7,160 nucleotides of DNA, from positions 1 through 7,160 of the forward strand of contig JAOUGZ010000132.1 of the NCBI GenBank assembly GCA_029865405.1. The letters run 5' to 3'. This document shows, piece after piece, positions 1-5,630 of this stretch; the first letter of the stretch is position 1, and every line of letters starts with the position of its first letter. Position numbers and translations under genes: made by a program. The notes under the pieces are model-generated. The model saw nothing but the letters and a program-made list of their open reading frames with translations, did not search any database and had not been told where the DNA came from. The DNA is from Betaproteobacteria bacterium (lineage in GTDB: Bacteria > Pseudomonadota > Gammaproteobacteria > Burkholderiales > SG8-39).

Positions 1-1
1 C

Positions 2-139
2 GAGGAGCACGATGCGCACGCCCCCGGCCCGGTGCCGCGCGACCCGGACCTGCCGACCGTCTCCAACGCCTCGCTCGTGTTTCTCGCCGGCGGATCTCTG
101 GTCGTGGCGCTCGTCGCCATGATCGCCTTTCTTGGCTGA
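2..139 (+). CDS. C-terminal end of a membrane-anchored protein (partial, 5' end outside window)
   Basis: An open frame enters from the left edge and stops at TGA 137-139, giving 45 residues. The first ~20 are acidic and proline-rich (EEHDAHAPGPVPRDPDLP). The last ~23 form one strongly hydrophobic segment (ASLVFLAGGSLVVALVAM, then IAFLG) ending at the stop. This looks like a soluble or linker region followed by a C-terminal transmembrane helix. The product cannot be named from this fragment. A tail-anchored protein or the last helix of a multi-pass protein are both possible. The hydrophobic periodicity and clean stop suggest a real gene, but the fragment is short. Confidence 0.55.
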   Translation, partial: EEHDAHAPGPVPRDPDLPTVSNASLVFLAGGSLVVALVAMIAFLG

Positions 140-145
140 GGCGAT

Positions 146-195
146 CCGCCCATCGGCGGCGCCGCGCCGCCCGTCCCGGCCTGCGCGCCGGGCGG
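146..195 (+). other. Two GC-rich hairpins downstream of the first gene
   Basis: CCGCC 146-150 pairs with GGCGG 155-159 around a 4-nt loop. CCGCCCG 167-173 pairs with CGGGCGG 189-195 around a 15-nt loop. They begin a few bases after the stop at 139. The second is followed by AAATAATTCC rather than a U-tract, so this is not a canonical intrinsic terminator. They could be mRNA 3'-end structures of the upstream gene, or chance pairings in GC-rich DNA. Confidence 0.3.
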
Positions 196-236
196 AAATA
201 ATTCCTCCCCGCCGCGCGCGCTCCTTGCCTACGATG

Positions 237-258
237 CCCCGGTCGCATAGCGGGGGGA
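237..258 (+). promoter_or_regulatory. Ribosome binding site of the cyclase-like gene, inside a potential hairpin
   Basis: A G-rich purine run, GGGGGGA at 252-258, sits 7 nt before ATG 266 and is the likely Shine-Dalgarno element deciding that start. CCCCG 237-241 can pair with CGGGG 251-255 around a 9-nt loop, which would cover part of the ribosome binding site. The pairing is only 5 bp, so regulation by it is speculative. Confidence 0.35.
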
Positions 259-265
259 CGCAGAC

Positions 266-901
266 ATGGGCGCCAATGCAGCGGCCGTGACCCAGCAGAA
301 TCCGAAGCAGGCGGCCGTGCGCGCGGAGTCGGTGATCCTGATCGCCGAGCTGCGCAACTTCACGCGCATGTCCGAGATGCTCGATGCGGAGCGCGTGCTC
401 GGGCTCGCCGACCAGTTTTTCGATTGCGCGGCGCAGGCCGTCGCCAAGCACGGCGGCCAGATCGTGGCCGTGCACAACGATTCGCTGATGGCGGTATTCC
501 GCAAAGGCCCGGTCGCCGAGCAGGCGCGCTCGGCGGTGCGCACCGCGCAGCAGCTGTTCGGCGAGTTCGACGCCGTGGTGCAATCCTGGGAGCAGGCGTA
601 CGGCCTGCGCAGCGCCATCGCGCTCGGCGTGCACCGCGGCGAGGCGGTCTACGGCGAAGCCGGGCCCGCGGCGCAGCGCAATGCGGTGGTGTTTGGCGAC
701 TGCGTCAGCATTACCGAGCGCTTGGTGCACCGCGCACGCGCCGGCGAGCTGGTGCTCTCGGATGCGCTGATGGGCGTGATTTCGGTGGCGGAGCTGGAAC
801 TTGACGCGCAGCCTCTGCCGCCGCTGGAGCTGCACAACCGCCCCTCGATCCGCATCTATGGCGTGCTGCGCAACGACCGGCTCGACTTCACGGCATCGTA
901 G
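266..901 (+). CDS. Class III adenylate/guanylate cyclase homology domain protein, probably degenerate
   Basis: A 211-residue soluble protein that is essentially one cyclase homology domain with a ~20-residue N-terminal lead. There is no membrane segment and no partner domain. Family landmarks are visible: LIAELRNFT (25-33), GGQIVAVHNDSLMAVF (63-78), GVHRGEAVYGEAG (121-133) and VVFGDCVSITERL (141-153). Active class III enzymes convert ATP or GTP to the cyclic nucleotide using two metal-binding Asp, a Lys/Asp base-recognition pair, and an Asn/Arg transition-state pair. Here only the second Asp (D72) and the Arg (R152) align. The first Asp is E28, the Lys position is A68, the second specificity position is V141 and the Asn is S148. 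So it may be inactive, or a nucleotide sensor or partner subunit. The ATG follows a G-rich SD. It converges on the next gene with a 3-bp gap. Family is confident; activity is not. Confidence 0.85.
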   Translation: MGANAAAVTQQNPKQAAVRAESVILIAELRNFTRMSEMLDAERVLGLADQFFDCAAQAVAKHGGQIVAVHNDSLMAVFRKGPVAEQARSAVRTAQQLFGEFDAVVQSWEQAYGLRSAIALGVHRGEAVYGEAGPAAQRNAVVFGDCVSITERLVHRARAGELVLSDALMGVISVAELELDAQPLPPLELHNRPSIRIYGVLRNDRLDFTAS

Positions 902-904
902 CGC

Positions 905-1177
905 TTACGGCGTGAAGCCCGCCGCCCAGCGGCCGGTAGCGACCGCCTCGTCGACTCTTGTCTCGTCCGCCGACCTGTCGGCGTGCGGCGACGGCTTGGG
1001 CTTGGTCGCAGCTGGCGCCGTTGTCTCCTGGGACAGCGCGTCCTCCAGGTCCTGCGTCCCGTGGACCTCGAATCGCGCCCACAGAATCAAGAGGATGGCG
1101 ACGACCACGGCCAGGATGCCGGCCCAGGCGACGACGGGGTGCTCGCCGTTCGAATTTGACTTGAGTGCGGAAGTCAT
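905..1177 (-). CDS. Small single-pass membrane protein, unknown function
   Basis: A 90-residue ORF read leftward from ATG (complement of 1175-1177) to TAA (complement of 905-907). Residues 1-14 are polar, 15-34 form a clear hydrophobic helix (VVAWAGILAVVVAILLILWA), and the rest is Ala/Pro/charged and probably unstructured. The topology suggests a short cytoplasmic N-terminus and a periplasmic tail, although the charge bias is weak. I do not recognise the family. It lies 65 bp after the pmbA stop on the same strand, so it could be co-transcribed with pmbA. No strong Shine-Dalgarno is visible before the start (CGAGTAGGCG). Its 3' end is 3 bp from the convergent cyclase-like gene. Support is the hydrophobic helix, the sensible layout and the lack of a better ORF here. 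Confidence 0.55.
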   Translation of the reverse strand: MTSALKSNSNGEHPVVAWAGILAVVVAILLILWARFEVHGTQDLEDALSQETTAPAATKPKPSPHADRSADETRVDEAVATGRWAAGFTP

Positions 1178-1193
1178 CGCCTACTCGATGCAA

Positions 1194-1214
1194 GGTCCGT
1201 GCCGGTATTGGACC
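1194..1214 (-). other. Small inverted repeat between pmbA and the small membrane gene
   Basis: GGTCC 1194-1198 and GGACC 1210-1214 form a 5-bp stem with an 11-nt loop in the 65-bp gap after pmbA. There is no U-tract on either strand. It could be a weak attenuating or processing hairpin, or chance. Confidence 0.2.
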
Positions 1215-1242
1215 GTGGGGGCGCGTCCGGGTTCTCCCGCCT

Positions 1243-2598
1243 CTACTCTCCTGCGATGGTCATGTTCTGCACCAGGACCGAGCCGCTGCGGCGCGAGCCG
1301 CGCACCACGATGTCGCTGCCGACCCCGGCGATGCTCCGGAACATGTCGCGCAGGTTGCCGGCGATGGTGATTTCCTCGACCGGGTGGGCGATGGCGCCGT
1401 TTTCGACCCAGTAGCCGGCGGCGCCGCGCGAGTAGTCGCCGGTGACCAGGTTGACGCCGTGCCCGAGGAGCTCGGTGACCAGCAGGCCGCGGTGCATGCG
1501 CGCCAGCATGCCGCGGAAATCCGGCCCGTCGGGCACCAGCTCCAAGTTGTGGTTGCCGCCCGCGCTGCCCGTGCTCTTCATGCCGAGCTTGCGCGCCGCG
1601 TAACAGCCTAGAAAATAGCCCTCGAGCACGCCGCCGCGCACCACGGTGCGCGGGTGCGTCGCCACGCCCTCGTCGTCGAACGGCGAGCTGGCGAGCGCGC
1701 GCGGCTCGAGCGGGCGCTCTTCGACGGTGACGCCGGGCGCGAACACCGCCTGGCCGAGGCTGCCGGCGAGAAACGTCGCCTTGCGGTACAGGTTGCCACC
1801 GCTCGCCGCGGACACGAAACTGCCCAGCAGCTGCGACGCCAGGGGCGCCTCGAACAGCACCGGCGCCTGGCGCGTGCCGAGGCGCCGCGCGCCCAGGCGC
1901 GCGAGGGCGCGCTCGCCGGCGTAGCGCCCGAGCGCCTCGGGGTCGGCGAGCGTGGCCGGCACGCGCGCCGCACTGTACCAGTCGTCGCGCTGCATGCCGC
2001 GCGCGTCCTCGGCGATGAGCGCGGCGTAGAGCGAGTGCCGCGACGTCGGAAAGCCCGCCATGAAGCCCAGGCTGTTGGCGAACACGAACTGTGCGTGCTG
2101 CGCCGATACCGAGGCGCCCTCGGAATTGCGGATCTTCGGCGACAACGCGAACGCCGCCGCCTCGCACCGCTGCGCGATGCCGATCGCCTCTTCCGTGCCG
2201 ATGTCCCACGGGTGATAGAGATCCAGGTCCGGGATGTCGCGCGCGAGCAGCTCGGGCTCGGGCAGGCCGGCGCAGTCGTCGACCGCCGTATGGCGCGCGA
2301 TGGCGAGCGCGGCCTCGACGGTCTGCGCCAGCGCCGCGGCCGAGAAATCCGAGGTGCTGGCGTGGCCGCGGCGCGCCGCGGGGCGCTCGCCGAGGTAGAC
2401 GGTGACGCCGATGCTCTTGTCGCGGTTGTGCTCGAGCGTTTCCACGGCCCCTTTGCGCACGGTGACCGACAGCCCCTGGCCTTCCGACACGTCGCACTCG
2501 CAGGCACTGGCGCCGAGGCGGCGGGCTTGCGCGAGCACCTGCGCTGCCAGCTCTTTCAGCTGCTCGTGCGTGTACGTGAAGCGGCCGCCGTTTTTCAT
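1243..2598 (-). CDS. pmbA: PmbA/TldE, regulatory subunit of the TldD-TldE metalloprotease
   Basis: 451 residues, almost the same as E. coli PmbA (450), and recognisably collinear with it. Landmarks: GITVYLG-like region near 83-91, DLDLYHPWDIG, SLYAALIAE, GGNLYRKATFL, ASSPFDDEGV, ARKLGMKSTGSAGGNHN, and the C-terminal block GDYSRGAAGYWVENG starting at residue 387. PmbA pairs with TldD, which carries the HExxxH zinc site; PmbA itself has no such motif, and none is seen here. In enterobacteria the complex trims the microcin B17 precursor and degrades unfolded peptides such as CcdA. tldD is not in this window. The ATG (complement of 2596-2598) is supported by an in-frame TAG only three codons upstream. 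No good Shine-Dalgarno is visible. It is divergent from yjgA with only 22 bp between starts. Confidence 0.95.
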   Translation of the reverse strand: MKNGGRFTYTHEQLKELAAQVLAQARRLGASACECDVSEGQGLSVTVRKGAVETLEHNRDKSIGVTVYLGERPAARRGHASTSDFSAAALAQTVEAALAIARHTAVDDCAGLPEPELLARDIPDLDLYHPWDIGTEEAIGIAQRCEAAAFALSPKIRNSEGASVSAQHAQFVFANSLGFMAGFPTSRHSLYAALIAEDARGMQRDDWYSAARVPATLADPEALGRYAGERALARLGARRLGTRQAPVLFEAPLASQLLGSFVSAASGGNLYRKATFLAGSLGQAVFAPGVTVEERPLEPRALASSPFDDEGVATHPRTVVRGGVLEGYFLGCYAARKLGMKSTGSAGGNHNLELVPDGPDFRGMLARMHRGLLVTELLGHGVNLVTGDYSRGAAGYWVENGAIAHPVEEITIAGNLRDMFRSIAGVGSDIVVRGSRRSGSVLVQNMTIAGE

Positions 2599-2620
2599 GG
2601 CGCGCTATCATAGCAGCGGC
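2599..2620. promoter_or_regulatory. Minimal divergent spacer between pmbA and yjgA with -10-like hexamers
   Basis: The two start codons are separated by 22 bp. On the minus strand TATGAT (2612-2607) matches the -10 consensus at five of six bases. On the plus strand TATCAT (2606-2611) overlaps it. No convincing -35 lies at normal spacing for either, and a start this close would give nearly leaderless mRNAs. Treat as candidate -10 elements only; the real promoters may lie within the opposing coding regions. Confidence 0.25.
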
Positions 2621-3103
2621 ATGCACGACGAAATCGTCAGCAAGACGCGCAGGAAGCAGGAGATGCACGAGCTGCAGGCGCTCGGCGCCGAGCTGGTCGC
2701 GCTCTCGCCCGCGCACCTGGAGCGCATGGCGCTGCCCCCGGCGCTGGCACAGGCGGTGCGCGACGCGCGGCGCATCGCCGCCCACGAGGCGCGGCGGCGC
2801 CAGGTGCAGTACATCGGCAAGCTGATGCGCGGCATCGACGCCGAGCCGATCCGCGCGCAGCTGGCGGCGGTGCACGGTGGCTCGTCCGTCGAACGCGCGC
2901 GCCACCAGCGCCTCGAGCACTGGCGCGCGCGCCTCCTCGAGGACGACGGCGCGCTCACCGAATTCGCCCAGGCGCATCCGGCGGGCGACCTGCAGCAGCT
3001 GCGCGCGCTGATCCGCAACGCGCGCCGCGAGCAGGCCGAGGCGCGGCCGCCGCGCGCGTTTCGCGAGCTATTCCGCGTCCTGCGCGAGGCCGCCGGTGAA
3101 TAG
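2621..3103 (+). CDS. darP: YjgA/DarP family ribosome-associated protein (DUF615), 50S maturation
   Basis: 160 residues from ATG 2621, clearly the YjgA/DarP family. Matching blocks are SKTRRKQEMHELQALGAEL (7-25), the basic signature RRRQVQYIGKLMRG (58-71) followed by DAEPIR (73-78), and DLQQLRALIRNARREQ (123-138). The protein is mostly charged alpha-helix, as in the family. In E. coli DarP (183 aa) binds late 50S precursors and helps them mature; the same role is inferred here. It lacks most of the acidic N-terminal extension of the E. coli protein. An in-frame ATG at 2597 would add MARYHSSG but overlaps the pmbA start, so 2621 is preferred. Only a weak AGCAG precedes it. It overlaps mog by 8 bp, implying one transcript. 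Confidence 0.9.
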   Translation: MHDEIVSKTRRKQEMHELQALGAELVALSPAHLERMALPPALAQAVRDARRIAAHEARRRQVQYIGKLMRGIDAEPIRAQLAAVHGGSSVERARHQRLEHWRARLLEDDGALTEFAQAHPAGDLQQLRALIRNARREQAEARPPRAFRELFRVLREAAGE

Positions 3104-3653
3104 CGTGCTCGTGATCGGCGTGGTGTCGGCGAGCGACCGCGCCGCGGGCGGCGTGTACCGGGACGAGGGCATCCCGGCGCTCAAGGATTGGCTCGGCAAG
3201 GCGATCGTCGCGCCCGCCGTGCGCTACGAGGAACGGCTGATTCCCGACGAACGGCCGGTGATCGAATCCGCGCTGGTCGAGCTCGCCGATGCCCGCGGCT
3301 GCCACCTCGTGCTCACCACCGGCGGCACCGGGCCGGCGCCGCGCGACGTGACGCCGGAGGCGACGCTGGCGGTCGCCGACAAGGTGCTGCCGGGATTCGG
3401 CGAGCAGATGCGCGCCGTCAGCCTGAAGTACGTGCCGACGGCGATCCTGTCGCGCCAGGTCGCCGTGGTGCGGCGCCAGACGCTGATCATCAACCTGCCG
3501 GGTCAGCCCAAGGCCATCAAGGAGACGCTCGACGGCGTGTTCGCCGCGGTGCCTTACTGCATCGACCTGATCGGCGGCCCCTATATCGAGACCGACGAAG
3601 CGGTGGTGAAGGCCTTCCGGCCGAAGTCGGCGCAGCGGCCGCGACCCGCGTGA
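3096..3653 (+). CDS. mog: Molybdopterin adenylyltransferase (Mog/MogA)
   Basis: 185 residues from GTG 3096. The enzyme adenylates molybdopterin with ATP ahead of molybdate insertion in cytosolic molybdenum cofactor synthesis. Close collinearity with E. coli Mog is visible: VVSASDRAAGGVY (9-21), RLIPDE (47-52, conserved D51), the TTGGTGPAPRDVTPEAT loop (74-90, conserved D84), LPGFGEQMR (98-106), PTAILSRQV, NLPGQPK (133-139) and the C-terminal AFRPKSA. Compared with E. coli (195 aa) about 12 residues are missing between ETLDG and FAAVPYC, a peripheral loop. Start: GAGG at 3086-3089 lies 6 nt before GTG 3096; GTG 3105 is an alternative. It overlaps yjgA by 8 bp and the esterase by 4 bp (GTGA), consistent with translational coupling. 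No other cofactor-synthesis genes lie nearby. Confidence 0.93.
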   Translation: MNSVLVIGVVSASDRAAGGVYRDEGIPALKDWLGKAIVAPAVRYEERLIPDERPVIESALVELADARGCHLVLTTGGTGPAPRDVTPEATLAVADKVLPGFGEQMRAVSLKYVPTAILSRQVAVVRRQTLIINLPGQPKAIKETLDGVFAAVPYCIDLIGGPYIETDEAVVKAFRPKSAQRPRPA

Positions 3654-4312
3654 CGCAATTGCCGGAATCGGTCGTGGTCGAAACCGCGCCGTCTCCCGAC
3701 GCCGCGGTGCTCTGGCTGCACGGCCTGGGCGCCGACGGCCACGACTTCGAGCCGGTGGTGCCGCAATTGCGCCTGCCGCCCGGGCTGCGCGTGCGCTTCG
3801 TCTTTCCGCATGCCCCGGTGCGGCCCGTGACGATCAATATGGGCATGTCGATGCGCGCCTGGTACGACATCGTGCAGCTGGGCGGGGGACGCGAAGACGA
3901 GGCCGGCATCCGCGCCTCGCAGGCGCTGCTCGAGGCGCTGGTCGCGCGCGAGCGCCGGCGCGGCATCGACGCGGCGCGCATCGTACTCGCCGGCTTTTCG
4001 CAGGGCGGCGCCATCGCGCTGCACACGGGGCTGCGGCACGCCGAGCGCCTCGCGGGCATTCTCGCGCTGTCGACCTATCTGCCGCTCGCCGCCACGCTGC
4101 CCGCGGAGGCGGGCGCCGCGAATCGCGGCGTGCCGCTGTTCATGGCCCACGGCAGCCTCGACGACCTGATTCCCATCGAGCGCGCGCGGCAGTCGCGCCG
4201 CGCGCTCGAGAGCGCCGGCTGCACGGTGCAATGGCACGAGTACCCGATGCCGCACGCGGTGTGCGCCGAGGAAATCGCCGATATCGCGGCATGGCTGGTC
4301 GGCGTTCTGTGA
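3650..4312 (+). CDS. Alpha/beta-hydrolase carboxylesterase/lysophospholipase family
   Basis: 220 residues, the usual size of the bacterial phospholipase/carboxylesterase family (related to acyl-protein thioesterases). The oxyanion-side motif LHGLGADGHDFEPVVP is at 23-38. The nucleophile elbow GFSQGG (115-120) places the catalytic Ser at 117, HGSLDDLIP (167-175) gives Asp171, and PMPHAVCAEE (199-208) gives His202, a complete triad. The RAWYDI block (69-74) is also typical. It probably hydrolyses short-chain esters or lysophospholipids in the cytoplasm; no signal peptide is present, and the true substrate cannot be told. Start GTG 3650 overlaps the mog stop as GTGA and gives the N-terminus VTQLPESVVVETAP, typical of the family. 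There is no strong SD, so translation may depend on coupling to mog. Confidence 0.9.
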   Translation: MTQLPESVVVETAPSPDAAVLWLHGLGADGHDFEPVVPQLRLPPGLRVRFVFPHAPVRPVTINMGMSMRAWYDIVQLGGGREDEAGIRASQALLEALVARERRRGIDAARIVLAGFSQGGAIALHTGLRHAERLAGILALSTYLPLAATLPAEAGAANRGVPLFMAHGSLDDLIPIERARQSRRALESAGCTVQWHEYPMPHAVCAEEIADIAAWLVGVL

Positions 4313-4332
4313 ACTGCGCCACGCGAGCGGGC

Positions 4333-4361
4333 GCGGTGCGCCGGTCCGTTCATGCGAGAAT
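4333..4361 (+). promoter_or_regulatory. Possible extended -10 promoter for the kinase-thyA pair
   Basis: The 67-bp gap after the esterase contains TGCGAGAAT, with TG at 4353-4354 and GAGAAT at 4356-4361: an extended -10 with four of six consensus bases. It would start transcription about 11 nt before ATG 4380, giving a very short leader. The -35 region (around 4333-4338) does not match consensus. No terminator is seen in the gap, so read-through from yjgA-mog-esterase is equally possible. Confidence 0.22.
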
Positions 4362-4379
4362 CCGGGCCACGCCGCCCCT

Positions 4380-5630
4380 ATGCGCTTTCTCATCGTGGAT
4401 CCATCCCGCGACTCCCGCAGCGAGGTGGCCGGCATGCTGCGCGCGCGCTGGCCGGCCGCCGGCATCGAGGAATGGGATCCGCGCGAGCGCGGTAATCCGG
4501 AGTCCGCGCTGCGCGGGGGCGGCTACGCCGCCGTCCTGATGTACGTGGAGCCGACGGCGAGCGACGGGCTGGCGTGGATGGCGGGCATGCTGCGCGAAGC
4601 CGCGGCGCCGCCGGTGATCCTGCTGACCGAGTCGGGCGGCGAGAACCTCGCGGTGCAGGGGCTGAAGGCCGGCGCCGCGGACTTCCTGAGGAAGCCCGAC
4701 CTCACGGGCGAGCGCCTGGTGCGCTCCATCGAGGACGCGATCCGCGAGCAGGAGGCGCGGCGCGCCGAGATCGCCGATCCCACGCCATCGTTCCATCGCA
4801 CCGTGCCGCTCGACGCGCAGCGCATCGGCGCGCCGCTCGCGGGCGACGAGCGGCGCATTCCCGGCTACCGCAGCCTGCGCAAGATCGGCGAAGGCGGCAT
4901 GGCGCAGGTGTATCTCGCGGAGCGCGAGCAGGACGGCCTGCAGCTGGTGCTGAAGGTGCTCGACGCGAACCTGCGCGCCGACAAGACGTTCTTCAAGCGT
5001 TTCGTCCAGGAGTCCCGGCTCGTCGCCGGACTGCAGAACGAGTACGTGGCGCACATCTACGACCAGGGCTTCGCCGGCGAGCATCCGTTCATCGCCATGG
5101 AGTACGTGTCCGGCGGCACCCTGGCGACGCGCATTCACGAGGGCATGACGTCGCTCTCGGCGCTGCGCGTCACCTCGCAGATCGCGCGCGCGCTCGACGC
5201 CATCCACGCGCGCGGCATCATCCACCGCGACCTCAAGCCGCCGAACATCCTGTTCCGCGACAACGGCCGGCCGGTGCTCGTCGACTTCGGCCTGGCGAAG
5301 GATCTCACCGCCCATTCCACGTTGACGCGGCACGGCATGGTGATCGCCACGCCCCGCTACATGAGCCCCGAGCAGTGCCTGGGCCGCACGGCCGATCACC
5401 GCTCGGACCTGTACAGCCTCGGCGTCATCTTCTACGAAATGCTGAGCGGCCGGCGCCTGTACGAGGGCGAAGGTCCGGCGGGCCTGGTCTACCAGCACGT
5501 GCACGGCCCGATTCCGCGGCTGCCCGCGCGCCTTGCCGGGTACCAGGGAATCCTCGATCGCCTGCTCGCCAAAGCTCCCGGCGAACGCTTCCAGAGTGCG
5601 CACGAGCTCTTCGCGATGATCGCCATATGA
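4380..5630 (+). CDS. Ser/Thr protein kinase with N-terminal pseudo-receiver domain
   Basis: 416 residues, no membrane segment. Residues 1-~122 have a response-regulator fold pattern: MRFLIVD start with acidic D7, ILLTES (80-85) with the conserved Thr83, and FLRKP with K105. The strand that should end in the phosphoacceptor Asp reads [14 protein letters not shown] (50-63) and has no Asp there. After a ~40-residue linker, a Hanks-type PknB-like kinase spans ~163-414: glycine loop GEGGMAQVY (170-178), Lys192, helix-C Glu211, [10 protein letters not shown] (282-291) with D284 and N289, DFG (302-304), and activation segment to SPEQ (329-332). All catalytic residues are present, so it is probably active. 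Unlike PknB it has no transmembrane or PASTA part. ATG 4380 fits the receiver start; no SD is visible. Its stop overlaps the thyA start (ATGA). Substrates are unknown. Confidence 0.92.
   Translation: MRFLIVDPSRDSRSEVAGMLRARWPAAGIEEWDPRERGNPESALRGGGYAAVLMYVEPTASDGLAWMAGMLREAAAPPVILLTESGGENLAVQGLKAGAADFLRKPDLTGERLVRSIEDAIREQEARRAEIADPTPSFHRTVPLDAQRIGAPLAGDERRIPGYRSLRKIGEGGMAQVYLAEREQDGLQLVLKVLDANLRADKTFFKRFVQESRLVAGLQNEYVAHIYDQGFAGEHPFIAMEYVSGGTLATRIHEGMTSLSALRVTSQIARALDAIHARGIIHRDLKPPNILFRDNGRPVLVDFGLAKDLTAHSTLTRHGMVIATPRYMSPEQCLGRTADHRSDLYSLGVIFYEMLSGRRLYEGEGPAGLVYQHVHGPIPRLPARLAGYQGILDRLLAKAPGERFQSAHELFAMIAI

Noticed and set aside
888..1193. 101-codon alternative minus-strand frame over the small membrane gene
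   Set aside because: Its translation is Arg/Gly-rich with no hydrophobic helix, whereas the 905-1177 frame has a clean transmembrane segment.
1654..2613. 319-codon plus-strand open frame antisense to pmbA
   Set aside because: Arg/Ala-rich with no recognisable motif; a consequence of third-position GC bias opposite pmbA.
2597..2620. Upstream ATG 2597 as the start of yjgA
   Set aside because: It would make the gene overlap the pmbA start codon and add only MARYHSSG, which does not resemble the family's acidic N-terminus; not fully excluded.
1181..2977. Very long (598-codon) minus-strand open frame spanning pmbA and part of yjgA
   Set aside because: It is out of frame with pmbA, is an Arg/Ala/His-rich low-complexity translation typical of GC-rich shadow frames, and runs antisense through yjgA. 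The pmbA frame is collinear with a known protein.
4350..5603. 417-codon minus-strand open frame antisense to the kinase
   Set aside because: Composition and lack of motifs mark it as a shadow; the plus-strand frame carries a full set of kinase motifs.
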